A stretch of 43,067 bases of DNA from DATKXU01 sp035528905 (lineage in GTDB: Bacteria; Armatimonadota; UBA5829; DTJY01): NCBI GenBank assembly GCA_035528905.1, contig DATKXU010000006.1, positions 1 to 43,067 of the forward strand, read 5' to 3'. Position numbers and translations under genes: made by a program. Of the stretch, positions 31,197 to 39,133 are shown piece by piece (the first letter of the stretch is position 1; the number at the start of each line of letters is the position of its first letter). The notes under the pieces are model-generated. The model was not told the origin of the DNA. It worked only from the letters and a program-made list of their open reading frames with translations, and made no database searches.

Positions 31197-32203
31197 TCAT
31201 GCCGCGCATAGGAAATCAACGCCCTCGGTGCGGCTGATCTCGCGGAGGCGGCCTCGGATGAGCTCGCGAGCGCCTTGCGAGCCCACGGCCGCGATGACGA
31301 AAGCGTCCCGGTGCTTCTCCAGCTCCTCCGCCCGGATCACGGGAGCGCCGCGAACGATGCGCCCAACTTTGCGAGGATCAATGTCTACCATCGCGACCGG
31401 CTGAACACCCTCGCAAACGAGGTGCTTCGTGAGCCGGCGGCCGGTCATTCCCGCGCCCCAGACGATGACCGGACGCTCATGCCGGGCTGCAACCTTCGCG
31501 AGGAAATGGGCCTTCAGGCGCATGAAGTTCTCGAGCGCATAGCGAGAATCCGTGAACGTGAGCCGATCGGCCCACTCGCGCCAGAAGTGCAGGACGCGCG
31601 GGACCTTCGCAAGTCGCTTTCCCGCCATGAAGAACCTGAGCCAGAGGTCGTAGTCCTCAGGCCAGCCCATGTCGCGGTAGCCGCCGACATCGCGCAGATC
31701 CTGCGCCCTCATCATGACGCTTGGATGCGCCAGCGGACTCTCGACGAAGATGTCCCTGGCAATCTCCTCGTGCGCCACTAGGGAATTCAGCCATTCCTCG
31801 TAACGGAGAAAGCCGCCCTTGACGTTGTTCCGGGGGAAGGAGAGCACGAGGCATCCGCAGACGCTGATCTCCGGATTTGCCCGCATTAGCTCCACCTGTA
31901 GGCACAGCCGCTCCGGGTGGCAATAGTCGTCCGCGTCCATCCGGGCGATGAACTCGCCGCTGCATCCAGCCAAGCCGGTATTCAGCGCAGCCACCAGCCC
32001 GAGTGCGGCACATGGAGTACCCGAAGCCGCCGATCGCTTGCCAGTTCGTCGAGGACGGCTCCTGTGCCGTCCTGCGACCCATCATCCACCGCGATGATTT
32101 CGAAATCGGCAAAGGTCTGGCGAAGCAGGCTCGAAACAGCCAGTCGGATGGTGTTCTCAGCATTGTGGGCAGGTAGAAGTGTCGAGACGATTGGCGCGCT
32201 CAT
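31197..32203 (-). pseudogene. Family-2 glycosyltransferase with C-terminal Rossmann-like domain, broken by one frameshift
   Basis: ATG 32203 opens a GT2 N-terminus (SAPIVSTLLPAHNAENTIRL, IIAVDDGSQDGT) that runs out at HSGWWLR. The homologous continuation (LVAALNTGLAGCSGEFIARM then DADDYCHPERL with its DxD motif) is in another frame. One missing G in the GGG run at about 31999-32001 would restore GLVAALNTG. Downstream parts are intact: acceptor region to residue about 215, then an extra domain (RPVIVWGAGMTGRRLTKHLV, VAMVDIDPRKVGR) with a GxGxxG-like dinucleotide motif. The protein would be about 335 aa. A sequencing or assembly error is as likely as a true mutation, since the rest is well preserved. 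Confidence 0.75.
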
Positions 32204-32309
32204 TTCCTAGCTCCGACACCGGCTTAACATCTACACCAAGCGCCGGTATTTCAACACAAGCCGAATCGGCCCGGCCCGAAGCTCGCATGGGGCAGCCGCC
32301 GAGTATCGG

Positions 32310-33305
32310 TTAGTCCTTGATCCGGTACGCCTGCGTCCAGGCGACTGTGCCGTCGCCGGCGATGACCTTGCAGCGGATGTAGGAGTTAGGCTCGGATTTC
32401 CCTGCAACCTGATAGGATGCGGATGCGCGGGTGGTCTCCTGAAGGATCTCGCCCCATTTCCCGATGAAACGAATCAGGCACTTCTGTCCCTCCTTGGGCT
32501 TCACACATACCCTGAACTCCTTGCCGTCAAAGCCGTAGTCGGCCAGCTCCACACCCGTGGAGGCGTAGAAGTCCCCTTTCGCCAGAGCCGCTAGAATCGC
32601 CTCGCGAGTGAGCTCCGGCACGCGTGCAAAGACCCATGCCCTACCTGGGTTCGCTAGGTGGGGCTTCGTTTCCTTGAAGTTGTGGGCGTCATCGGTTGCC
32701 GCGGCGTAGACCGTCTTGCCTTTCGAAAGCAGGATGTCCCAGGTCTGTTCCACCGGCATGAAGGCTGCATTGCCGAAGGTATTAACGTATGGATGCGCAT
32801 TCAAGACCTCCAGGAGATATGGAGCCTTCACCTGGAGAATCTCACGGTGACTTAACGACCAGTAGAAGTTCGGGTGATTGACCATGGGTATCCCGCCTGC
32901 GCTGCGGATGGAGTCCACAAGCTTCGCCAGGCTGCGGCTTCGGGTCCCCGGGATATGAGGTGGCGCGAGCGTCTCCGTGATGCCGATAGCGTTTACGTGA
33001 ATCGGCACCTTTGTGCCCAGTATGGCAACCTCCTCGCCTGAAATAAGGACGAACCCATCGTTCGAGCCGTTGTCTATGTCTGCGACATTGGTAACCTTGT
33101 TGTGATCGGTAATGACGAGGAACTGATACCCGTGGTTCCTGTACCATTCGGCAACATCCTTCGGTGGGATGTCGCCATCGCTGTTAGTGGTGTGCGTGTG
33201 GAGATTCCCCTTCGCCCAGATCCAGCCCGCAGCGAGCGCAGAGTCTCTGACCAGGCACAGCAGCGCCAGCGTCAATGCGCACAGATGCACCAGACTAAAC
33301 TTCAT
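32310..33305 (-). CDS. Secreted PHP-domain metal-dependent hydrolase
   Basis: The 331-aa product starts at ATG 33305 (GGGAGG 8 bases upstream) with a signal peptide (MKFSLVHLCALTLALLCLVR). The PHP domain occupies residues about 30-230 with the ligand sites GNLHTHTTNSDG, VITDHNK, ISGEEV, VNHPNF and AATDDAHN. A C-terminal beta domain (about 235-331) follows. It probably hydrolyses a phosphoester or related bond outside the cytoplasm. It lies 46 bases downstream of the HtrA-like protease gene on the same strand. The PHP domain is related in type to that of the large secreted protein at 232-4227. Confidence 0.88.
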   Translation of the reverse strand: MKFSLVHLCALTLALLCLVRDSALAAGWIWAKGNLHTHTTNSDGDIPPKDVAEWYRNHGYQFLVITDHNKVTNVADIDNGSNDGFVLISGEEVAILGTKVPIHVNAIGITETLAPPHIPGTRSRSLAKLVDSIRSAGGIPMVNHPNFYWSLSHREILQVKAPYLLEVLNAHPYVNTFGNAAFMPVEQTWDILLSKGKTVYAAATDDAHNFKETKPHLANPGRAWVFARVPELTREAILAALAKGDFYASTGVELADYGFDGKEFRVCVKPKEGQKCLIRFIGKWGEILQETTRASASYQVAGKSEPNSYIRCKVIAGDGTVAWTQAYRIKD

Positions 33306-33351
33306 CTTTAACCTCCCTCTAGCATTGGTCTTGGACAGCGCGGAACTTCTA

Positions 33352-34407
33352 CTAGCTTGGCATCTCCGCGACGGTGAGCGTGAACTTGTGCTTCTGCCCA
33401 TCGCGGACGACGACCAGCGGCAGCTTGTCGCCGACCTTCAGCCTCTTAATGACCGCGCTCAGGTCTTCCGACGTTTTGATCGGCTTCCCACCTGCCTCTA
33501 CAATCACGTCGGCGGTCATCAGCCCGGCATCCTGTGCGCAAGAACCCCTGTATACCTGGATGACGACCCCCTCAGCGTACTGCAGTCCCCATTCCGCCGC
33601 AAGCCGTGGTGTGAAATCGGTATACACGAACCCGACCCATGGCCTGATAACGCGGCCAAACGTGATGAGCTGAGGAACGACCGTACCGATTGTCTCAGCG
33701 GAAACTGCGAATCCGAGCCCCTGGCCGTCGGCCTTGATAGCAGCGTTCATGCCGATTACACAGCCGTTTATGTCGCAGAGCGGGCCGCCGGAGTTTCCCG
33801 GGTTGATGGCCGCATCGGTCTGGATGCAGTCCTCCATCCTGCGACCATCAGACGTCTCCACACGCCTGCCAGTCGCACTGACCACACCGACCGTCACCGT
33901 GTTCTGCAGCCCAAACGGATTGCCGACAGCAATCGCCCACGAGCCAATCTCGGGCTCTCCGCCGCCGGCCAGTTTGAGCGACGGGAGGTTCTTGGCCTCG
34001 ATCTTGACCACGGCAACGTCGCTGAGCCGATCCTTACCGACCACCTTGCCATCGTACTGCCGCTTGTCCGACAAGGCGACGGTGATCTTCTCGGCATTCT
34101 GAATTACATGCTCGTTGGTCACGATGTAGCCATTATGTCCGTCATAAACCCATCCAGAGCCTTGGCCTTCCTGAGGCACCGGCGGCCCGAAGAAGTCAGG
34201 GAACATATCGAAAAGCAGCGACCCTGTGCGCTTCGGACGAGTGATAGTATCAATGTTCACCACCGCCGGGCCGACCAGCTTAACCGCCTTCACGACCGCG
34301 CTCTGAGATTGGGCGCTGACCTCCGGCGCGGCGGCGAAAGTCGGGATTGCAGAGCCGACGAAGACCGCAACTGCGGCAAGGAATGCTTTGGAATGATTCG
34401 TCCGCAT
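33352..34407 (-). CDS. HtrA/DegP-like secreted serine protease
   Basis: The 351-aa protein starts at ATG 34407, preceded by AGGTGAT. A signal peptide (SKAFLAAVAVFVGSAIPTFA) is followed by a trypsin-like domain with His (YIVTNEHVI), Asp (LSDVAVVKI) and Ser (INPGNSGGPL) of the catalytic triad. One PDZ domain follows (about residues 250-345, RPWVGFVYTDF, GLMTADVIVEAGGKPI). A proline-rich FPDFFGPPVPQ segment precedes the protease domain. It acts in the cell envelope on misfolded proteins, as in the DegP/HtrA family. The upstream space 34408-34582 contains a CCCGTCACGGCGGG-type hairpin and presumably the promoter. Confidence 0.93.
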   Translation of the reverse strand: MRTNHSKAFLAAVAVFVGSAIPTFAAAPEVSAQSQSAVVKAVKLVGPAVVNIDTITRPKRTGSLLFDMFPDFFGPPVPQEGQGSGWVYDGHNGYIVTNEHVIQNAEKITVALSDKRQYDGKVVGKDRLSDVAVVKIEAKNLPSLKLAGGGEPEIGSWAIAVGNPFGLQNTVTVGVVSATGRRVETSDGRRMEDCIQTDAAINPGNSGGPLCDINGCVIGMNAAIKADGQGLGFAVSAETIGTVVPQLITFGRVIRPWVGFVYTDFTPRLAAEWGLQYAEGVVIQVYRGSCAQDAGLMTADVIVEAGGKPIKTSEDLSAVIKRLKVGDKLPLVVVRDGQKHKFTLTVAEMPS

Positions 34408-34582
34408 GGCTATCACCTACTGAAGAGAGTTTGTGATTCATTGACTGTTACGACCCGCCGTGACGGGAGGTTACGTCTCATTAGGCGTTTCAGCCGGGTA
34501 TGATGATACCACAATCCCCGGGAAGGTTGGAAGGCAGGCGTGTCTGTACGGGAGAGCGCATGGGCCGACCGCCGGCAGCAGG

Positions 34583-35251
34583 CTACATATGCAGCTCCTT
34601 CAGCTCGCCGGTTTGCATGTAGTAGATGCGCTCGCCGATGTTCGTGATGTGATCGGCGATGCGTTCGAGGTAGCGGGCGATGAGCACCAGGCCGACCGCC
34701 TGATCCGCCAGCTTGGGATCCCTCTCGATAAAGCCCACGAGCTCATCGTGTAGGCTGTGGTAGAGGTGGTCAACCTCTTCATCATGTGCGATCATTTCCT
34801 GGACCAGGCTGAGGTCCTTTGTCACGAATGCAGTCAGGGTCTCGCGCAGCATCTGTTGAACCGTCCGCGCCATCTTCGGGATATCTTCCAGCGGCTTGAA
34901 AAGAGGTCTGTCCGCAAGGCGCTCAGCGAGCTTCGCGATGTCAACAGCATAGTCGCCGGCCCGCTCGACGTCCGTGATAATCTTCATCGCCGCCGCGATG
35001 GTTCGCAGATCGCGGGCCATCGGCTGCTGGAGCGCGAGGAGCCGCAGTGACTTCGTCTCTATGTCTACGTTGTAGCGGTCCACGATGTCATCCATGTCCT
35101 CGACCTGCCGGGCCAGAGCGACATCGCGCTCCGCCAGCGCCTCAATCGCCTTGCCAAGCATGTCCTCCACGACGGCGCCCATCTTCTGCAGGTCATCCTG
35201 CAGGGACCGCAATTCCTCATCGAAGACCTTTCTCGCTTCAGACGGTGTCAT
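34583..35251 (-). CDS. phoU: Phosphate transport/signalling regulator PhoU
   Basis: This 222-aa all-helical protein consists of the two PhoU three-helix repeats: MLGKAIEALAERDVALARQVEDMDDIVDRY with RTIAAAMKIITDVERAGDYA, and VQEMIAHDEEVDHLYHSL with VLIARYLERIADHITNIGER. The E/D-x-x-x-D/E-R-x-x-D/H metal-binding helices are clear. It restrains the PstSCAB transporter and the PhoR-PhoB signal when phosphate is ample. ATG 35251 follows GGAG by 9 bases. It is the last gene of the pst cluster. Confidence 0.95.
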   Translation of the reverse strand: MTPSEARKVFDEELRSLQDDLQKMGAVVEDMLGKAIEALAERDVALARQVEDMDDIVDRYNVDIETKSLRLLALQQPMARDLRTIAAAMKIITDVERAGDYAVDIAKLAERLADRPLFKPLEDIPKMARTVQQMLRETLTAFVTKDLSLVQEMIAHDEEVDHLYHSLHDELVGFIERDPKLADQAVGLVLIARYLERIADHITNIGERIYYMQTGELKELHM

Positions 35252-35313
35252 ATGTGCTCTCCTCACAGGATAGACGGCAGAGTGTAGACCGGACACGGCC
35301 CGCCGGTCTGCGT

Positions 35314-36078
35314 CTATCCGAAGCGGCCGGTGATGTAGCCTTCCGTGCGCTTGTCCTCCGGCTTGGTGAATAGAATGTCGGATGTCCCGAACTCGATCAA
35401 CTCGCCGCTCAGGAAGAAGCCTGTATAGGTCGAAACGCGGGCCGCCTGCTGCATGTTGTGTGTGACAATGATGATGGTGTAGTCCTTCGCCAAGTCACGC
35501 ATCAAATCCTCGATCTTCAAAGTGGAGATGGGGTCCAAAGCCGACGCCGGCTCGTCCATGAGCAGGATCTCAGGCCCGACCGCAAGCACCCTGGCGATGC
35601 ACAGCCTCTGCTGCTGGCCGCCGGAGAGCGCAAATGCCGATTGCCTGAGCTTGTCCTTCACCTCGTCCCATAAGGCTGCCGACCGCAGGCTGCGTTCCAC
35701 GTGCTCCTCAAGTTTCTCACCCCACGCCGTGCCATGGATTCTCGGCCCGTATGCCACGTTGTCGAAGATAGACATGGGGAATGGGTTCGCCCGCTGAAAG
35801 ACCATGCCCACCCGCTTCCTGAGTTCCACCACGTCAATATCCAGCTCATAGATGTTCCGGCCGTCTATTACCACCTCGCCCATAGTCCGGGCGCCGGGGA
35901 TCAGCTCGTTCATGCGATTGATCGCGCGGAGCACAGTGGACTTCCCGCTCCCCGACGGCCCAATCAGCGCGGTTATATCTCTGGCTTTGATGTCCACACT
36001 GACATGCTTGATCGCGTGGAAATCGCCGTAATAGACGTTCAGGTCGCTAAGAGAAACGCTGATGTCTCCATCTACCAA
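35314..36078 (-). CDS. pstB: Phosphate ABC transporter ATP-binding protein PstB
   Basis: This is a 254-aa ATPase of the high-affinity phosphate importer. It has LNVYYGDFHAIKHVSVDI at the start, Walker A GPSGSGKST (40-48), the PstB-type GRNIYELDIDVVELRKRVGM with VFQRANPFPMSIFDNVAYGP, signature LSGGQQQRLCIARVLA, and Walker B ILLMDEPASALDPIS, the switch His in IIIVTHN. Start is TTG 36078 after AGGGGG; it overlaps the pstA stop by 7 bases. Confidence 0.96.
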   Translation of the reverse strand: MVDGDISVSLSDLNVYYGDFHAIKHVSVDIKARDITALIGPSGSGKSTVLRAINRMNELIPGARTMGEVVIDGRNIYELDIDVVELRKRVGMVFQRANPFPMSIFDNVAYGPRIHGTAWGEKLEEHVERSLRSAALWDEVKDKLRQSAFALSGGQQQRLCIARVLAVGPEILLMDEPASALDPISTLKIEDLMRDLAKDYTIIIVTHNMQQAARVSTYTGFFLSGELIEFGTSDILFTKPEDKRTEGYITGRFG

Positions 36079-36926
36079 GGTCTGCGCCCCCTGAATCTAG
36101 CGCGGATGACCGCCGCGACGAGGTTCATCCCCAGGACGATGATCAGCAGAGTCAGAGCAGTGCCCCATTGGATGCGGGGCGGCGCATTCGGAACCTGGGT
36201 TGACATGATGAACAGGTGATACGGCAGGGCCATCGCCTGATCGAATATGGACTTCGGCAGATTCGGCAGATAGAATGCGGCCACAGTGAACAATATTGGC
36301 GCTGTCTCGCCTGCTGCACGCCCGACTGCGAGTACCACACCAGTGACGATGCCGGGCAGGGCGTTCGGCAGCACGACCCGCCGAGTTGTTTGCCATTTGG
36401 TGGCGCCGAGCGCCAGGCTTGCCTCGCGGAACGTCTGCGGCACGGAGAGCAGAGCTTCCTCAGCGGCGACTATGACCACCGGAAGCACCAGCAGCGCGAG
36501 GGTGAGCGATCCTGCCAGCAGGGATGCCCCGAATCTCAGCAACAGGACGAAGATTCCGAACCCGAAAAGCCCATAGACTATCGAAGGCACTCCGGCAAGG
36601 TTTACGATGGACAGCCGAATCAGCCGCGTGAGCATATTGGGCCGCGCATATTCCGACAGGTAGACTGCCGCCAGGATGCCGAGCGGAACTGCAAAGACGA
36701 TCGTGCCCAGCACCAGATAGACCGTCCCTACTATCGCTGGGAATATGCCTCCGGCTCTCATGCCCTGGGTTGGGTGGCTGAAAAGAAACCCCAAGCTCAG
36801 GGCCGGTGCGCCTTGAACTACGAGGAGGCAGACTATCAGCGCAATCGGCAGCACCACTATCAATGCCGAGAGCCTCAGGAGCGTGAAGGCAATCATCTCG
36901 CGCGTCCGATTGTTCATCTTATTCAT
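36072..36926 (-). CDS. pstA: Phosphate ABC transporter permease PstA
   Basis: About 284 aa with six membrane segments. The EAA-type loop is EALLSVPQTFREASLALGAT followed by KWQTTRRVVLPNALPGIVTG. VNLAGVPSIVYGLFG and GRAAGETAPILFTVAA are PstA hallmarks. The exact start is uncertain: ATG 36926, ATG 36917 and a GTG at 36944 are all in frame and none has a strong ribosome binding site. It lies between pstC and pstB; a palindrome doublet fills the short gap from pstC. Confidence 0.94.
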   Translation of the reverse strand: MNKMNNRTREMIAFTLLRLSALIVVLPIALIVCLLVVQGAPALSLGFLFSHPTQGMRAGGIFPAIVGTVYLVLGTIVFAVPLGILAAVYLSEYARPNMLTRLIRLSIVNLAGVPSIVYGLFGFGIFVLLLRFGASLLAGSLTLALLVLPVVIVAAEEALLSVPQTFREASLALGATKWQTTRRVVLPNALPGIVTGVVLAVGRAAGETAPILFTVAAFYLPNLPKSIFDQAMALPYHLFIMSTQVPNAPPRIQWGTALTLLIIVLGMNLVAAVIRARFRGRRPW

Positions 36927-36945
36927 CCGAGCGGTCCCATGCACC

Positions 36946-37006
36946 GGTAGTCGCAGGTCTTCAGCCTGCGGGACGATTTCGCGCAGCCATAAAGGCTGCG
37001 GCTACC
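36946..37006. repeat. REP-like palindrome doublet
   Basis: Two hairpins, CGCAGG-TCTTCAG-CCTGCG and CGCAGCC-ATAAA-GGCTGCG, are arranged head to head inside outer arms GGTAG...CTACC (36946-36950 and 37002-37006). This is the layout of a BIME-type REP doublet. It lies in the pstC-pstA gap inside an operon, where such elements can adjust transcript stability. Confidence 0.75.
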
Positions 37007-37018
37007 ACACACTCCTCT

Positions 37019-37897
37019 TTACCTGGATGCCATTGATCGCCGGACAGCCAGGTCAGCCAGCAGATTGATCGCAAACGTGATCACGAATAGAACCAACCCG
37101 ACGGCGAAGAGCGCAAAGTAGTGCGGCGAATACTGCACCGTCTCGCCCATTTCGGCGGCGATGGTAGCCGTCATTGTGCGCACAGGTTCAAACATGGTTG
37201 TGGGAATGACAGCGGCGTTGCCCGTCACCATCAGGACGGCCATAGTCTCGCCGATCACGCGGCCGATGCCGAGCATGGCGCCGGCGAATATGCCACTCCG
37301 CGCAGCGGGGACTACCACCATCCTGATCGTCTGCCATCTCGTCGCCCCCAAGGCCAGCGAGGCCGCGCGATAATCCCTGGGGACTGCGGTGATGGCATCC
37401 TCCGCGATTGAAACAATAGTCGGCAAGGCCATAAACGCAAGCATCACGGACCCGGTGAAGGCCGTCAGCCCCGTCGGCAGATCAAAAACTTGCCTGACGA
37501 CGGGCGCCAGAACCAGCAAGCCGATGAACCCTATGACCACGGAGGGAATTGCAGCGAGTGTCTCCACGGTGGGCTTCAGAATCTCTTTCACCCGTGGCGG
37601 CGCAACTTCGGCGATGTAGACTGCGACAGCCGCTCCCAGCGGGATTGCTATGATTACCGCGCCTGCGGTCACCAGCAGCGAACCCAGTATCAGTGGCAGA
37701 ATCCCGAATACCCCTGAAAGCGGCAGCCAATCCTGCCCGAAAAGGAACTTCGGCAGGCTCGTGTAGCGAAACACCGGCAGTCCGCCCCTCAGGAGGAGAG
37801 CAAGTATCAGAACCACGAACAGGATAGTCGTGATCCCGCTGAACCGGATGACGGCTCCCATAAGTGAGTCTGTTAACTTCCTGCCATCGCCAGCCAT
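37019..37897 (-). CDS. pstC: Phosphate ABC transporter permease PstC
   Basis: This 292-aa protein has six membrane segments. Family features are FSGITTILFVVLILALLLRG, GVFGILPLILGSLLVTAGAV, VETLAAIPSVVIGFIGLLVL, the cytoplasmic loop VPRDYRAASLALGATRWQTI and GRVIGETMAVLMVTGNAAVI. It forms the channel with PstA. ATG 37897 follows GGGG. It is the first gene of the cluster; the divergent gene beginning at 38001 or 38094 shares the upstream region. No pstS is seen next to it. Confidence 0.95.
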   Translation of the reverse strand: MAGDGRKLTDSLMGAVIRFSGITTILFVVLILALLLRGGLPVFRYTSLPKFLFGQDWLPLSGVFGILPLILGSLLVTAGAVIIAIPLGAAVAVYIAEVAPPRVKEILKPTVETLAAIPSVVIGFIGLLVLAPVVRQVFDLPTGLTAFTGSVMLAFMALPTIVSIAEDAITAVPRDYRAASLALGATRWQTIRMVVVPAARSGIFAGAMLGIGRVIGETMAVLMVTGNAAVIPTTMFEPVRTMTATIAAEMGETVQYSPHYFALFAVGLVLFVITFAINLLADLAVRRSMASR

Positions 37898-38093
37898 TGC
37901 ATCCCCACTGCTTATTGTCGCCCCACGCGGGAGAGATCAAACACCTGCACTGCGAGGAGGAGACGGACTGCACAACCAGAGCAAAGTATAACGGAAGGAT
38001 ATGAGCGAGTCAACGCATGGCTGCGATTCCGGCTCTGCGTTGTCACGCCGTCTGCGGGTATATACAAGTGGGAACTACCGCTGGACGGCACGC

Positions 38094-38975
38094 ATGAGGG
38101 TCGGATTTCCTTGCAGAGCCTGGGCGAAGCACTTGAAGAGTCCAAGGCCGGACGGCCTCGGCGGATACGAACGGGTCATACCTGTGATCCTCCAGTGCAA
38201 GGAATGGGGCCTGCGCTATTTCAATCTGCCGTCGGAAACGATCGGCTGGGGCGATTACTCTAAGTACAAACCCGGCCTTCAAGAGATGGAGGAGAAGTTC
38301 GGCGAACTACTCGCGCAGATCAGGAACGCTTCCGAGACTGCCGATGTCATGCTTTCGATGCACGCGGCAGCGTACAACGTCCCGACCTCGGACGATCCGG
38401 TCGTCTTGGAGCGCTCGCTGAGGGAAATAGTAGTCATGCAGCGCGCGCTGGAGATGTGTGGAGGCTCGGTGCTATATCTGCATCCCGGCTATGGAGGTAA
38501 AGATGCGGCCGCTGCGTGTGCAAGGCTTGTGGGCCGACTGAGCAGCCTTCCAGCCAGCAGCATACCTCTGGGCATCGAAACCAGCGGCGTCGGACTTGGC
38601 GACCTGGATACGGTGCTCCATTTGGCTTCGGCAATCCCGGGTGCGCTTCCCGTAATGGATTTCGGCCACCTGTACGGCCTGGGCTGGTCACTCGGAACCA
38701 TAAATGACTACACTAATCTCTTTGAGAGAGCGCGCTTGTTGTCGGGCAAATACATATTCACCCATTTCTCGGCGGTGTCCGGGCGGAAGCACATCCCACT
38801 GGAGGGCAACCTTCCGGATTTCCGGGTATTCGCAAGAGCGGCCGCCGCCTTCGAGCGGCAGGGCAACCAGCAGCTGGTCGTACTGATTGAGAGTCCCCGT
38901 CGGGAGCTGGATGCACTTCTGTTCAGGGGCGGATTTCAGCGAGCTCTTGCAGCAGCACAAGTACGCAGAACATAG
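38094..38975 (+). CDS. Endonuclease IV-like TIM-barrel protein
   Basis: The 293-aa protein from ATG 38094 starts MRVGFPCRAWAKHLKSPRPD and has the xylose-isomerase-like TIM barrel of the AP endonuclease 2 (Nfo) superfamily. Likely metal-ligand strands are LSMHAAAYNV, LYLHPGYGG, IPLGIETSG, PVMDFGHLYG and IFTHFSAVSGRKHIPLEGN, the last resembling the HxSxxxxxxHxP segment of archaeal endonuclease IV-like proteins. It may cut DNA at abasic or damaged sites. An upstream in-frame ATG at 38001 would add 31 residues with no family similarity; neither start has a strong ribosome binding site. It precedes the DNA ligase gene on the same strand. Confidence 0.7.
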   Translation: MRVGFPCRAWAKHLKSPRPDGLGGYERVIPVILQCKEWGLRYFNLPSETIGWGDYSKYKPGLQEMEEKFGELLAQIRNASETADVMLSMHAAAYNVPTSDDPVVLERSLREIVVMQRALEMCGGSVLYLHPGYGGKDAAAACARLVGRLSSLPASSIPLGIETSGVGLGDLDTVLHLASAIPGALPVMDFGHLYGLGWSLGTINDYTNLFERARLLSGKYIFTHFSAVSGRKHIPLEGNLPDFRVFARAAAAFERQGNQQLVVLIESPRRELDALLFRGGFQRALAAAQVRRT

Positions 38976-39133
38976 AATGGGGATAAGGAAACCGGCAGAT
39001 GAAGAACGTTGAACGAATCTTTGACTTCCAAACCGGGATACTTCCGCAGCGGCGCGCTTAGAATGATAGGCGCTTCACCCTTCCTGGATTCCTTATCGGA
39101 GTTTTCTGCTGTGTGTTCCGCAGGAGAAATGCC

